Of a stretch of DNA of 64,000 nucleotides, positions 9,269-17,905 are shown piece by piece. The notes under the pieces are model-generated. The model ran no database searches. It was given only the letters and a program-made list of their open reading frames with translations, and was not told the origin of the DNA. Source of the DNA: Opitutales bacterium (GTDB lineage: Bacteria; Verrucomicrobiota; Verrucomicrobiia; Opitutales; Seribacteraceae); the NCBI GenBank assembly GCA_029254745.1, contig JAQWWZ010000018.1, forward strand, positions 1 through 64,000, written 5' to 3'. The first letter of the stretch is position 1. Every line of letters begins with the position of its first letter. Both the position numbers and the translations under genes were made by a program.

Positions 9269-10766
9269 AGATCTTACTTTCCATATAAACAAAAAGTTCT
9301 TCCTCTGACATTCTTACTTGTTCCGTAGTGTCACGGTCTCTCACAGTGATGGAACCATCTCCTTCAACCGTATCAAAATCTATGGTTATACCAAAAGGAA
9401 CACCTGCTTCATCAATTCTTCGGTAGCGCCTGCCAATCGCCCCGCCCTGATCATAAGTAACATTCCATTTTCTTTGCAGCTTGGAATACAGCTGTTTTGC
9501 TTTCTCCACTAGTGCAGGCTTGTTTTTAACTAAAGGGAAAACCCCCGCTTTAATGGGGGCCACTCGAGGGTGAAACCGTAAAACTGTTCTTTTCTCTCCA
9601 TCAATTTCATCGACAGAATAGGCAGAGCACAGAACGGCTAAGAATGTTCGGTCTACGCCTAGGCTGGGCTCTATAACATGGGGAAGGAATTTCTGCTTTG
9701 AGCCTTCATCAAAATACTCAAGTGACTTACCCGAGTGTTTCTGATGCTGAGTAAGATCGAAATTTCCACGAGCTGCAATCCCTTCAAGTTCGTGTTCTCC
9801 AAAAGGAAACTTGAAGGTAATATCAGTACAGGCTTGAGCATAATGAGCCAATTTTTCCTGGGGATGAACTTCTTCGCCTAAGTGGTCATCGGTCAGCCCA
9901 ATTCCTTTAAACCATGCCTTTCTTACCCCAATCCATTCTTGGTGAAATTTCTTCCATTCTTCTTCTCCTGGTGGGATAAAATATTCTATCTCCATTTGCT
10001 CAAATTCGCGCGAGCGGAAAATAAAATTACGAGGTGTAATTTCGTTACGAAATGCCTTTCCAATTTGAGCGATACCAAAAGGTAGTTTCACCCGGCCAGT
10101 ATCCACAATATTTTTAAAATTAGCGAAGATACCCTGAGCTGTCTCAGGTCGAAGAAAGGATTTGGATGAACCATCTCTCAGTGCACCTACATGAGTTTCA
10201 AACATCATATTAAATTCGCGCGGCGGTGTAAGAGACCCTGGTTTCCCGGTGGCAGGGGAAGGCACTTGTGCTTGTTGCTCAAGATTAAGCTCGTCATAGG
10301 GAGTTAGGCTGAGCTTTTGCAATTCACCCTGCTTTGCTGCTTTACGCTTTATCTTCTCCGCTTTCTTTTGTGCATCTGCTTCCATCGTTTCCGATTCAAT
10401 TACTGATACCCAACCCAGACTTTCTTCATCTACCAGTATTTCAGCAGCAAAAAGTTGATCGGCCCGGTAACGCATTTTGGATTCCTTACAATCTACCATC
10501 GGATCCGTAAAGCCATCAATATGTCCGGAAGCCTCCCAAACCTTGGGGTTCATAATGATAGATGAATCTAAACCAACGACATCATCTCGTCTTCGAACCA
10601 TATCTTCCCACCAAGCATCCTTGATATTTTTCCTGAGTTCAACACCGAGTGGTCCATAATCAAAAAAACCATTTAGGCCTCCGTATATCTCAGATGACTG
10701 GAAAACAAATCCTTTGCGTTTGGAGAGTGAAACGATTTCTTCGATTAAACTGTTCTCGGAATTCAT
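9261..10766 (-). CDS. glyS: Glycyl-tRNA synthetase, single-chain homodimeric type
   Basis: Class II aminoacyl-tRNA synthetase that charges tRNA(Gly). This is the alpha2 type (as in Gram-positives, archaea and eukaryotes), not the GlyQ/GlyS tetramer of proteobacteria. Visible: N-terminal [18 protein letters not shown], motif 2 region [15 protein letters not shown] followed by [31 protein letters not shown], motif 3 [14 protein letters not shown], and the C-terminal anticodon-binding domain ([11 protein letters not shown] onward). The insertion at residues about 120-165 is lysine- and glutamate-rich. The start ATG is preceded by GGGA at suitable spacing, one of few Shine-Dalgarno-like sites here. 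The upstream divergent space to the lipoprotein gene contains strong palindromes. Confidence 0.93.
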   Translation of the reverse strand: MNSENSLIEEIVSLSKRKGFVFQSSEIYGGLNGFFDYGPLGVELRKNIKDAWWEDMVRRRDDVVGLDSSIIMNPKVWEASGHIDGFTDPMVDCKESKMRYRADQLFAAEILVDEESLGWVSVIESETMEADAQKKAEKIKRKAAKQGELQKLSLTPYDELNLEQQAQVPSPATGKPGSLTPPREFNMMFETHVGALRDGSSKSFLRPETAQGIFANFKNIVDTGRVKLPFGIAQIGKAFRNEITPRNFIFRSREFEQMEIEYFIPPGEEEWKKFHQEWIGVRKAWFKGIGLTDDHLGEEVHPQEKLAHYAQACTDITFKFPFGEHELEGIAARGNFDLTQHQKHSGKSLEYFDEGSKQKFLPHVIEPSLGVDRTFLAVLCSAYSVDEIDGEKRTVLRFHPRVAPIKAGVFPLVKNKPALVEKAKQLYSKLQRKWNVTYDQGGAIGRRYRRIDEAGVPFGITIDFDTVEGDGSITVRDRDTTEQVRMSEEELFVYMESKISI

Positions 10767-10790
10767 ATTGATCCCTTTTACTCAATATAT

Positions 10791-10812
10791 CTTTATTGAA
10801 CAATCAATAAAG
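10791..10812. promoter_or_regulatory. 8-6-8 palindrome between glyS and lipoprotein gene
   Basis: CTTTATTG at 10791-10798 and CAATAAAG at 10805-10812 are exact inverted copies around a 6-base spacer. No T tract follows in either direction, so this looks more like an operator for a dimeric regulator than a terminator. A second, weaker repeat (TTGTTG / CAACAA, 10831-10850) lies nearby. The divergent promoters of glyS and the small lipoprotein gene must lie here. Confidence 0.45.
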
Positions 10813-10873
10813 GTTGTCTCTTTGCTAAAATTGTTGGTTGACTTCAACAAATTTTCGAATTGTCTCAAAACAG

Positions 10874-11131
10874 ATGTTTTTAAAACTAAAGGTACTAGCA
10901 TCCATTGCTGTTTTCGCTTTTTCACTTGCAGGGAGCGGTTGCTTCTTTAAGAAATTCGGTAGCTCTGAAAAATTCAATGTCTTGGGCCTTGTGACCCACG
11001 AAAAAGGAGCTTACTCCCCTGTAGAAGTTGGCAGTATGCGATTAAGTTCTGAGGAAGTAATTGACCGACATAATTTTTCTGGAACAAAATCTACTTTCCT
11101 CTGGGGTCTATTCACATACACCGATTACTAA
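10874..11131 (+). CDS. Small putative lipoprotein, function unknown
   Basis: An 85-residue protein with an N-terminal lysine pair, a hydrophobic core (VLASIAVFAFSLAG) and a cysteine in SGCFFKK, which resembles a lipoprotein signal peptide, although the lipobox is non-canonical (GSG before Cys rather than L-x-G/A). The mature part is about 60 residues, with FNVLGLVTHEKGAYSPVEVG and the C-terminal WGLFTYTDY. ATG 10874 is chosen because it opens exactly at the signal peptide; a start at 10838 would add 12 residues in front of it. I do not recognise the family. It lies alone between glyS (divergent) and fur, with palindromes on both sides. Confidence 0.6.
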   Translation: MFLKLKVLASIAVFAFSLAGSGCFFKKFGSSEKFNVLGLVTHEKGAYSPVEVGSMRLSSEEVIDRHNFSGTKSTFLWGLFTYTDY

Positions 11132-11164
11132 ATTAAAGAAGAAATGTAATAATTTCGAAGGAAG

Positions 11165-11184
11165 TTATTCTCAATTTAGAATAA
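11165..11184 (+). promoter_or_regulatory. Palindromic operator candidate upstream of the Fur-family gene
   Basis: TTATTCT and AGAATAA are perfect inverted copies around a 6-base spacer, about 50 bases before the regulator start. The AT-rich composition resembles Fur/PerR boxes, though the spacing differs from the standard 7-1-7 form. Autoregulation is inferred from position. Confidence 0.4.
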
Positions 11185-11232
11185 TTCCAATTACAACTTG
11201 AAACTTGTGGTTTATGGCATAGTGTAGATTAT

Positions 11233-11664
11233 GTGCATTCAAAGACAGCCGACAGTCTTCAAAACAAGTTTAACCAAAAACTCCTAGATAAAGGTCTACG
11301 CCCAACTAAGCAAAGATCATGCGTTTATGATGTGCTTTTACAAAAAAAAGATCATCCTACCGCTGATGAAGTTTTAGTCAGGGTTCGAAAAAAACTTCCC
11401 AGTATTTCTTTGGCCACCGTCTACAACTGCCTAGAAACACTTGTTGATTGCTCTCTAGTCAAGCAGGTAAACATGGACAGGTCTCCCTCAAAGTATTGCC
11501 CAAACCTTACACCCCACGCTCATTTCAGGTGTTCTAAAACTGGTCGTATTTATGACCTTAATTTGCAAGAGGATGAAATAAATCAACTCAAAGAACTTCT
11601 TCCTTCCGGCTTTAATGCTGAGAATTTTGATCTAACATTTTCTGGCTCTGCCAACCTCCCTTAA
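11233..11664 (+). CDS. Fur-family metal/oxidative-stress regulator
   Basis: Dimeric winged-helix repressor of the Fur/PerR/Zur superfamily. The N-terminal half carries the DNA-binding domain ([35 protein letters not shown], the recognition helix) and the C-terminal half the dimerisation and metal domain with [15 protein letters not shown]. The usual CxxC of the structural zinc site is degenerate here: the second cysteine is replaced (CSKT), and no C-terminal CxxC pair exists. Start is GTG at 11233; an overlapping ATG at 11231 is out of frame. It sits 13 bases before sufC, so it probably governs the SUF operon in response to iron or oxidative stress, the role IscR or SufR plays elsewhere. Confidence 0.85.
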   Translation: MHSKTADSLQNKFNQKLLDKGLRPTKQRSCVYDVLLQKKDHPTADEVLVRVRKKLPSISLATVYNCLETLVDCSLVKQVNMDRSPSKYCPNLTPHAHFRCSKTGRIYDLNLQEDEINQLKELLPSGFNAENFDLTFSGSANLP

Positions 11665-11677
11665 TTCAACCAATATT

Positions 11678-12430
11678 GTGAACTCATTACAAATAAAGAA
11701 CTTGTCAGCTAATATAGCTGACAAACAGATACTCAAGGAACTCTGTCTCGAAATCCCCCAAGGCGAAGTACATGCAATCATGGGGCCCAATGGAAGTGGT
11801 AAAAGTACACTTTCCAAGGTGCTTGCCGGTCACCCCGACTATGAAGTGACAAACGGCGAAGTACTCATGGATGGTGTTAAGATCCTAGGGCAAGACGCAG
11901 ACGAAATTGCTAGGTCTGGTTTATTTCTTGCTTTCCAATACCCCGTCGAAGTCGCAGGTGTGAGCATCGCGAATTTTATACGTGCGGCCCTCCAGGCCCG
12001 TTTACCAGACGGTGAATCAATTAAGGCAGTGGATTACTACAAGGATCTATACGCTCACATGGATGATCTTGGTATGGATCGTAAATTTACTTCGCGCTCC
12101 CTAAACGATGGATTCTCTGGTGGAGAGAAAAAAAGGTGTGAGTTTCTTCAAATGAGCATGCTCAAGCCTCATTACTGTATTTTAGATGAAACTGACAGCG
12201 GTCTTGACATCGACGCACTCCGAATCGTATCCGCAGGTGTTAATCGCATGCGCAGTGACGACCGGGGCTTTATGGTCATCACCCACTACCAAAGGCTCCT
12301 CGAGTACATCGAACCCGATGTAGTTCATGTCATGTGGGATGGTAAAATTGTTCATTCAGGCGATAAAAGCTTAGCTCTTGAACTTGAAGCTAAAGGCTAC
12401 GACTGGATTAAAGAAGAATTTGCTGCCTAA
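11678..12430 (+). CDS. sufC: Fe-S cluster assembly ATPase SufC
   Basis: ABC-type cytoplasmic ATPase of the SufBCD scaffold that builds iron-sulfur clusters. Walker A is GPNGSGKST (residues about 36-44), the signature is SGGEKKR, and Walker B is [15 protein letters not shown], the last being typical of SufC rather than transport ATPases. No membrane segment is present. The start is a GTG at 11678, 13 bases past the regulator stop and without a Shine-Dalgarno motif, suggesting coupling to the upstream gene. It is followed by sufB and sufD in the conserved order C-B-D. Length 250 residues is normal. Confidence 0.97.
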   Translation: MNSLQIKNLSANIADKQILKELCLEIPQGEVHAIMGPNGSGKSTLSKVLAGHPDYEVTNGEVLMDGVKILGQDADEIARSGLFLAFQYPVEVAGVSIANFIRAALQARLPDGESIKAVDYYKDLYAHMDDLGMDRKFTSRSLNDGFSGGEKKRCEFLQMSMLKPHYCILDETDSGLDIDALRIVSAGVNRMRSDDRGFMVITHYQRLLEYIEPDVVHVMWDGKIVHSGDKSLALELEAKGYDWIKEEFAA

Positions 12431-12442
12431 GCCCCCACTATT

Positions 12443-13849
12443 ATGATCCAATCAACTGAATTTGATATAGACACAGAGAAAGGAAACTTTCGATTCGATA
12501 CCGATTATGCATTTGATGCAGGTGTAGGATTAAACGCTGATGTTGTTCGCTACATTTCAAATGTAAAAGAGGAGAAGGAATGGATTCTTGATTTCCGCCT
12601 AAAAGCTTTAGAAACATTCCTCAAAAAGCCACTACCCACCCACTGGGCAACCGAAGATCTAAAGAACATCAATTTTGATGTCATACGTTACTACCTAGCA
12701 AAAGGACAAAAACCAAGCCGATCTTGGGATGATGTGCCTGATGATGTAAAAAATACCTTCGAAAGGTTAGGTATCCCAGAGCAGGAAAGAAAATTTCTGG
12801 CAGGTGTAGAAGCTCAATTTGACAGTGAAGCTGCCTATTCTAACATGAAAGAGGGTCTTGAAAAAGAAGGGGTCATATTTGTTGGTCCAACAGAAGGCTT
12901 ACGCGATCATCCTGAAATTTTCAAAAAGTGGTTTGGAAAAGTAATACCCACTTCAGATAATAAATTTTCCGCCCTCAACAGTGCAGTTTTTAGCGGAGGT
13001 AGTTTTATTTACATTCCCCCTGGAGTGAAACTTAAGCAACCCCTCCAAGCATACTTCCGGATCAATGCTGAGAACTTTGGGCAATTTGAAAGAACTTTAA
13101 TTATCGCTGATGAGGGATCTGAAGTTACCTACATGGAGGGATGCACTGCGCCAAAGTTTGAAACATCCACCTTACATAGTGCAGTAGTAGAACTCGTAGC
13201 ACTAAAGGGCTCTAAGGTGCAATATATCACAGTCCAAAATTGGTCCAACAATGTCTACAATCTTGTGACTAAGCGGGCTATGGCTGAAGAGGAAGCAGAA
13301 GTTCGCTGGATTGATTGCAATATTGGTTCAAGGCTAACAATGAAATACCCTGGCGTCATTCTTCGTGGTCGCAAAGCTCGTGGGGAAGTCCTTTCAATCG
13401 CTTTATCCAATAGTGGCCAACATCAAGATACTGGTGCTAAAATGGTACATGCAGCCGATGAAACAACCAGTAACATAATTGCAAAATCAATATCAATTGG
13501 TACAGGTAGATCCTCCTACCGAGGACTTGTACGCATGCCAAAGCACCTTAAAAACTGTAAAAATAACACAGAATGTGATGCCCTCCTCATTAATAGTGAA
13601 AGCCAGACTGACACCTACCCTGCTATAACCGTTCAAGGGGAAGGAAATTCTGTTCAGCATGAGGCAACTGTTTCTAAAGTAAGTGCAGACCAAATTTTCT
13701 ACATGCAACAAAGAGGGTTGTCCGAGGGGGAGGCAATGAGTCTCTGCGTTAACGGATTCGTGAATGATTTGATTCGAGAATTCCCGATGGAATACAGTGT
13801 TGAACTCAAAAGATTAATCGATATGGAGATGGAAGGCTCCGTTGGGTAA
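12443..13849 (+). CDS. sufB: Fe-S cluster scaffold protein SufB
   Basis: Core scaffold subunit on which the SUF Fe-S cluster forms, in complex with SufC and SufD. The 468-residue protein is full length and has the SufB beta-helix core with family stretches [29 protein letters not shown], and the C-terminal [21 protein letters not shown] followed by [20 protein letters not shown]. The cysteine in NNTECDALL corresponds to the conserved persulfide-accepting/cluster cysteine region. Its last codons meet the sufD region, where an in-frame TTG overlaps the stop. It is 12 bases after sufC. Confidence 0.97.
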   Translation: MIQSTEFDIDTEKGNFRFDTDYAFDAGVGLNADVVRYISNVKEEKEWILDFRLKALETFLKKPLPTHWATEDLKNINFDVIRYYLAKGQKPSRSWDDVPDDVKNTFERLGIPEQERKFLAGVEAQFDSEAAYSNMKEGLEKEGVIFVGPTEGLRDHPEIFKKWFGKVIPTSDNKFSALNSAVFSGGSFIYIPPGVKLKQPLQAYFRINAENFGQFERTLIIADEGSEVTYMEGCTAPKFETSTLHSAVVELVALKGSKVQYITVQNWSNNVYNLVTKRAMAEEEAEVRWIDCNIGSRLTMKYPGVILRGRKARGEVLSIALSNSGQHQDTGAKMVHAADETTSNIIAKSISIGTGRSSYRGLVRMPKHLKNCKNNTECDALLINSESQTDTYPAITVQGEGNSVQHEATVSKVSADQIFYMQQRGLSEGEAMSLCVNGFVNDLIREFPMEYSVELKRLIDMEMEGSVG

Positions 13850-13871
13850 ATCCTTTTCGATTCCTACTATT

Positions 13872-15113
13872 ATGCAAACATTACAAGATCCTTCTTCAGA
13901 ATCTCTCTTCGGTACCGATCAATTTTTTTCCAACTTCGCAAGCGATCATTCCTGGGAACCAGGCTGGCTTGCCGATCACCGATCCGAAGCCTGGGAAAAG
14001 TTTATAAAGCACGAAAACTCCGGTATTAAAGATGAAAATTGGCGCTTCTCACCCAAACATCTTTTCAACCTAGACAACACCCTCAGACTTTCTTCCTCAA
14101 AAGACTTGGTCCAACTCTCAGCCCTGAAAAGTAATAAAGCTTTGTTTCAAAATCTGGATAAAATGATTTTGGATTTCCCTGATATTTTATCAAATATTAC
14201 CGAACATGTGGGTCCAAATTTGGGTGCTATTCAGACTTACCATCTAACAACAGCCCTTGCTGATAATGGTTTTTACTTGAGCACCCCCAAAGGAGCGGAA
14301 ATATCAGAGCCTTTTATCGTCGAACACAAAACACCCGAGCATGAAGGGATAACCTTTGAAAGAAACATCATTCACTTGGCTCCCTTCTCATCGGCAATGG
14401 TCATTGAGTTCATCAACTCAGATGATACCACATCTCAAGGCAGCGCCAGCAGCACATTGAATATAACCCTTGAGGAAGGGGCAAAGCTTGTACGAGTTTT
14501 AGTACAAAATGCGAATACTAGTTCGACCCTCCATCAGTTTGAGAACTTTTCTTTAGGTAAAAATTCATCTCTCCGAAATGTTACGATTCACACCGGATCT
14601 TCTCAGTGTAGATCCGAAACAAAAGGAGACATGACAGACAAGGGAGCTTTTTTTGAAAATTTCTCTTTATTTTTAGGAAGCGGAAATCAGCTTTTTGATC
14701 AGCGTACCCGCCAGGTTCACTCTGCATCTGACTGTACTAGTAATTTACTTTCTAAAAATGCACTAAATGATCAATCCAAGTCTATTTTTTCCGGATTGAT
14801 AAAGGTGGAGGAAGTTGCCTCCAACACAAATGCCTACCAAACAAACAGAAACCTACTCTTATGCAATGAAGCGGAAGCAGATTCGCTGCCTGGATTAGAA
14901 ATTCTGGCCAATGAGGTCAAATGTAGTCACGGAGCAACTACAAGTAAGATTGAAGAACAGGAACTTTTTTATTTATTGTCGCGAGGAATTCCCCAAAGAT
15001 CAGCAGAAAAGCTTATCTCTTTGGGTTTTTTGGAAGAGGTTATTGAAAAAGTTAATAACCAAGATTTAATCGAAAAAATAAGAGCTATGATTGAAACCAA
15101 ATTTTATTCCTAA
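13872..15113 (+). CDS. sufD: Fe-S cluster assembly protein SufD
   Basis: Paralogue of SufB that completes the SufBCD complex and is needed for iron acquisition by the scaffold. The C-terminal SufB/SufD domain is recognisable: QRTRQVHSASDCTSNLLSKNAL, SIFSGLIKVEEVASNTNAYQ, and EVKCSHGATTSKIEEQELFYL with the conserved histidine in CSHGAT. The N-terminal third is variable as usual. ATG 13872 is preferred; a TTG at 13842 overlapping the sufB stop would add ten residues (coupled start possible). There is no sufS, sufE or sufU next to it, so the sulfur donor must be encoded elsewhere. Confidence 0.94.
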   Translation: MQTLQDPSSESLFGTDQFFSNFASDHSWEPGWLADHRSEAWEKFIKHENSGIKDENWRFSPKHLFNLDNTLRLSSSKDLVQLSALKSNKALFQNLDKMILDFPDILSNITEHVGPNLGAIQTYHLTTALADNGFYLSTPKGAEISEPFIVEHKTPEHEGITFERNIIHLAPFSSAMVIEFINSDDTTSQGSASSTLNITLEEGAKLVRVLVQNANTSSTLHQFENFSLGKNSSLRNVTIHTGSSQCRSETKGDMTDKGAFFENFSLFLGSGNQLFDQRTRQVHSASDCTSNLLSKNALNDQSKSIFSGLIKVEEVASNTNAYQTNRNLLLCNEAEADSLPGLEILANEVKCSHGATTSKIEEQELFYLLSRGIPQRSAEKLISLGFLEEVIEKVNNQDLIEKIRAMIETKFYS

Positions 15114-15124
15114 ATCGCCTGTAT

Positions 15125-15679
15125 ATGAATAATTCCCAAGAAGAAGTAGAGTTAGTTCGTGATGTTATAGCAACCCTCATCCCCCACGGGGAAGAATTTA
15201 CCTTAGGTCGTGGAGAAAAAGTTACCATTACCCACCGACTAGGAGGAAATTTTACGGTTATGACTTTGCAAGGAATGTACCGTATTGCGGCCAAGGATGC
15301 AGATGCTTTAGGGGAAAGCACAGCAGATAAAGTATCCGCCCAAGAAACCAAAAATGATCTACCCCCTGCAAACATTGAACAGATCAAAGAAAATCTTAAA
15401 TCTGTCTTTGACCCTGAAATCCCGGTAAATGTTGTTGATCTCGGTTTAATCTACAGGGTCGAGATCGAAAAAACAGAAGATCGCGGTAGAATTGTATTTG
15501 TTGACCTTACGCTTACAGCACCGGGATGTGGGATGGGCCCAGTCATAGCCGATGATGTAAAAAATAAAGTTTTAGAACTTCCAGGTATCGATGATGCCGA
15601 AGTTGATATTGTGTGGGACCCTCCCTGGTCCCAAGACTTGATATCTGAAGAAGGTAAGATGGAACTCGGTTTGGTTTAA
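15125..15679 (+). CDS. sufT: SufT-type Fe-S maturation protein (MIP18/DUF59)
   Basis: Accessory factor for Fe-S protein maturation. The C-terminal half (residues about 85-184) is the MIP18/DUF59 domain: IKENLKSVFDPEIPVNVVDLGLIYRVEI and the cysteine motif LTAPGCGMGPVIADDV, then VDIVWDPPWSQDLIS. The N-terminal 80 residues (LIPHGEEFTLGRGEKVTITHRLGGNFTV) are the extension that defines SufT rather than PaaD or a bare DUF59 protein. Position as fourth gene of the suf operon, 11 bases after sufD, supports the call. Known SufT proteins are especially needed when Fe-S demand is high. Confidence 0.9.
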   Translation: MNNSQEEVELVRDVIATLIPHGEEFTLGRGEKVTITHRLGGNFTVMTLQGMYRIAAKDADALGESTADKVSAQETKNDLPPANIEQIKENLKSVFDPEIPVNVVDLGLIYRVEIEKTEDRGRIVFVDLTLTAPGCGMGPVIADDVKNKVLELPGIDDAEVDIVWDPPWSQDLISEEGKMELGLV

Positions 15680-15694
15680 TGTTTTTACTTGAGT

Positions 15695-15714
15695 ATGACT
15701 TGACTTCAAGTCAT
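15695..15714. repeat. Perfect inverted repeat between sufT and rpiB
   Basis: ATGACTTG (15695-15702) and CAAGTCAT (15707-15714) pair around a 4-base centre, and the pairing extends two more bases outward with one G-T. No T tract follows, so it is not a standard terminator. It overlaps a TTGACT that could be a -35 element for rpiB, so an operator role is possible. Confidence 0.45.
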
Positions 15715-15734
15715 GCAACTAATCATCTTTATTA

Positions 15735-16190
15735 ATGGATACAGAAAATCAAAAGATCAAAATTGCCATAGGATGCGATCATGCAGGCTTTGCCTACAAA
15801 GAAAATATTAAATCTTATCTTCAAACCAGAGGCTTTGAAATGAAGGATTTTGGCACCTTTTCTGACAATTCTTGCGATTATCCTGAATATGTTAAACCCG
15901 CGGCACAAGCAGTAGCAAATAACGCTTGTGATCTAGGTATTGTACTGGGAGGAAGTGGTAATGGTGAAGCAATGGCAGCAAATAAAGTTAAAGGTGTTCG
16001 TTGTGCACTTTGCTGGTCAATTGAAACCGCCAAGTTAGCAAAAGAGCACAACAACGCTAATGTCATTTCAATCGGGCAACGCCAGATTACACCAGAACTT
16101 GCAATAGAGATCGTTCAAACATGGCTTGATGCAGTATTTGAGGGTGGACGGCACACGAAAAGAATTCAAATGATCGAAGAGTATAGATAA
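15735..16190 (+). CDS. rpiB: Ribose-5-phosphate isomerase B
   Basis: Interconverts ribose 5-phosphate and ribulose 5-phosphate in the non-oxidative pentose phosphate pathway. The RpiB/LacAB fold shows GCDHAGFAYKENIKSYL at the start, DYPEYV, LGGSGNGEAMAANKVKGVRCAL and the C-terminal GGRHTKRI phosphate-binding end. The active loop reads GGSGNGE, without the catalytic cysteine of E. coli RpiB (CGTG); this is the form of the Mycobacterium enzyme, where a glutamate acts as base. Related phosphotransferase-free sugar isomerases such as allose-6-phosphate isomerase cannot be fully excluded. Length 151 is normal. It precedes clpP by 15 bases. Confidence 0.93.
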   Translation: MDTENQKIKIAIGCDHAGFAYKENIKSYLQTRGFEMKDFGTFSDNSCDYPEYVKPAAQAVANNACDLGIVLGGSGNGEAMAANKVKGVRCALCWSIETAKLAKEHNNANVISIGQRQITPELAIEIVQTWLDAVFEGGRHTKRIQMIEEYR

Positions 16191-16205
16191 AATTACAGTT
16201 TAAAT

Positions 16206-16781
16206 ATGAGCGACGAAAAAAATAAAAAAAATAGTTCCGTTTCAGAACAAATTCAAAGCAGTTTCTTAAAGAATAGAAAGATCTTTCTGTGGGGTGAAGT
16301 AAGTGACAAGTCCGCAAGAGATTTGACTGAAAAGCTTCTATTCTTGGAAGATCAAGCCCCAGGAAAAGAGATTTCATTCTACATCAATTCTCCAGGAGGC
16401 TCGATTACAGCAGGCATGGCCATATTTGACACTATGCAACTCATAAGCTCTCCAATAAAAGTCGTCGTTACCGGCATGGCAGCAAGTATGGGTTCGATAT
16501 TATTGTGTGGTGCTACCAAAGGCAAAAGATACTTATACCCTCACTCTCGCGTGCTGATCCACCAACCGCTAATTACGGGAAGGATGCAAGCCACCGCAGT
16601 GGATATAAATATACAAGCACAAGAAATGGAAAAGTTACGCGAAGAACTTAATGGGATACTCGCCAGCACATCTGGACAACCACTTGAAAAAATACAGCAA
16701 GATACAGATCGGGATTTTTACTTAAACGCCAAAGAAGCAATTGAGTATGGTTTGGCAGACGAAATTGTGGATCATATCTAA
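16206..16781 (+). CDS. clpP: ATP-dependent Clp protease proteolytic subunit
   Basis: Self-compartmentalised serine protease that, with ClpX or ClpA, degrades unfolded and tagged proteins. Catalytic triad: Ser in GMAASMGSILL (residue about 98), His in PHSRVLIHQP (about 123) and Asp in TDRDFYLNAKEAIEYG (about 172). The oxyanion stretch SPGGSITAGMAI is also present. The 191-residue length is normal. The N-terminus is lysine- and serine-rich and slightly longer than E. coli mature ClpP, consistent with a short propeptide. There is no clpX or tig beside it; it follows rpiB and its 3' end overlaps menE by 4 bp on the other strand. Confidence 0.96.
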   Translation: MSDEKNKKNSSVSEQIQSSFLKNRKIFLWGEVSDKSARDLTEKLLFLEDQAPGKEISFYINSPGGSITAGMAIFDTMQLISSPIKVVVTGMAASMGSILLCGATKGKRYLYPHSRVLIHQPLITGRMQATAVDINIQAQEMEKLREELNGILASTSGQPLEKIQQDTDRDFYLNAKEAIEYGLADEIVDHI

Positions 16782-17905
16782 TCTGCCCTTATGACTTTCC
16801 CCATATCTGATAATGGGAGTTCATATACTTTATGCCATTCTTTTGGCACTTGATGCTGCAGTAGTCTTTTCCGAGTAAAGTCTTTAATTGTATGAAGGGA
16901 ATCATTTCGTAACACTATATAGCATACAATTTTTTCTACCCAATAATCGTCGGATTGTCCTACCACGAGACACTGTATAACATCGGGGTGACTTAAAATA
17001 ACTTCCTCTATTTCTTGGGGAATAACTTTTTCTCCACCGGTATTTATAGTACGATCTGTTCGACCTGTAATTTGGTACCCGGCGCCCTTTATGTACAGAG
17101 CTTCGTCATTGGTTTTAAACCAATGACTTGCAGTCAAAAAAGTGGAATTTCTTCTGTAACATAGATTCTTTGTTTTCACAGTCACCTGTTTACCATCGAG
17201 TTTGATCTGGGCAGATGGTAAACATTCCCCAACTCCGTTAATTCCATTCAAAAAATCACTGGAATCAAGTAATGTGATCATTCCTGCCGTTTCGCTCATC
17301 CCATAACATGGGAAGACAGGTATTTCGTTGGTTCGAAGTTCATCTCGGTCTTTATCTGTAATTTTCGATCCTCCAGTAAAAACTCCTTTTGCAGACCGAA
17401 GATTGATTCTCCCTTGCTTCGTTTGAAGCAAGAAATGAAGTTGCGTTGGAACAAGGGAAATCCAACGATTATGAAGACAAGAAGAAAAATCCAATTTCGA
17501 AAGTTGCTTGTAATTCGCAAAAAGAACGCTTCCATTTGTGTATTTTGCACGCTCTATTTGCATCCATCCTCCCACATGAGTAAGAGGTAAACAGCACAAA
17601 GAAGAGATCGGTTCAAACCCGATTCTTTGCTGCAACCCCGCAATTGCATTTCTAATTGAAGCTTCATCATGAAAAACTTGACTTGAGACCCCTGATGTAC
17701 CCCCACTCTTAAAGACCCTAGACCCCCTTTTCACCCTTCGGTGTGTACCTGTATCAAAAACAGGCTGAGGAGACTTTGCAGACAATTCTACAGACTTTTT
17801 GCAAGATAAGACCGCGAACGCTTTTTGGGCGTACTTTAAATTAATATTTGAAGTGTCATTTAAAGGATCCACCCAACTGAAGTTATCATATTTTTCGTTA
17901 GTCAT
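16778..17905 (-). CDS. menE: o-Succinylbenzoate-CoA ligase (MenE-like)
   Basis: Acyl-adenylate-forming enzyme expected to activate o-succinylbenzoate with CoA in menaquinone synthesis. ANL motifs: phosphate loop FKSGGTSGVSSQ (residues about 66-77), aromatic motif CYGMSETAGM, TGRTDRTINTGGEKVIPQEIE, and the C-terminal catalytic lysine in DMGKVIRAD. At 375 residues it is short for the superfamily, as MenE often is, with a reduced N-terminal domain. The ATG at 17905 overlaps the menC stop as TGATG; a GTG one codon earlier is also in frame. MenC-MenE pairing makes the substrate assignment credible; without it this would only be a generic AMP-dependent ligase. Confidence 0.82.
   Translation of the reverse strand: MTNEKYDNFSWVDPLNDTSNINLKYAQKAFAVLSCKKSVELSAKSPQPVFDTGTHRRVKRGSRVFKSGGTSGVSSQVFHDEASIRNAIAGLQQRIGFEPISSLCCLPLTHVGGWMQIERAKYTNGSVLFANYKQLSKLDFSSCLHNRWISLVPTQLHFLLQTKQGRINLRSAKGVFTGGSKITDKDRDELRTNEIPVFPCYGMSETAGMITLLDSSDFLNGINGVGECLPSAQIKLDGKQVTVKTKNLCYRRNSTFLTASHWFKTNDEALYIKGAGYQITGRTDRTINTGGEKVIPQEIEEVILSHPDVIQCLVVGQSDDYWVEKIVCYIVLRNDSLHTIKDFTRKRLLQHQVPKEWHKVYELPLSDMGKVIRAD

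Noticed and set aside
10714..10950. 78-codon plus-strand frame overlapping the glyS start and the lipoprotein gene
   Set aside because: It crosses the divergent regulatory spacer and is out of frame with the signal-peptide ORF; the lipoprotein frame is a better explanation.
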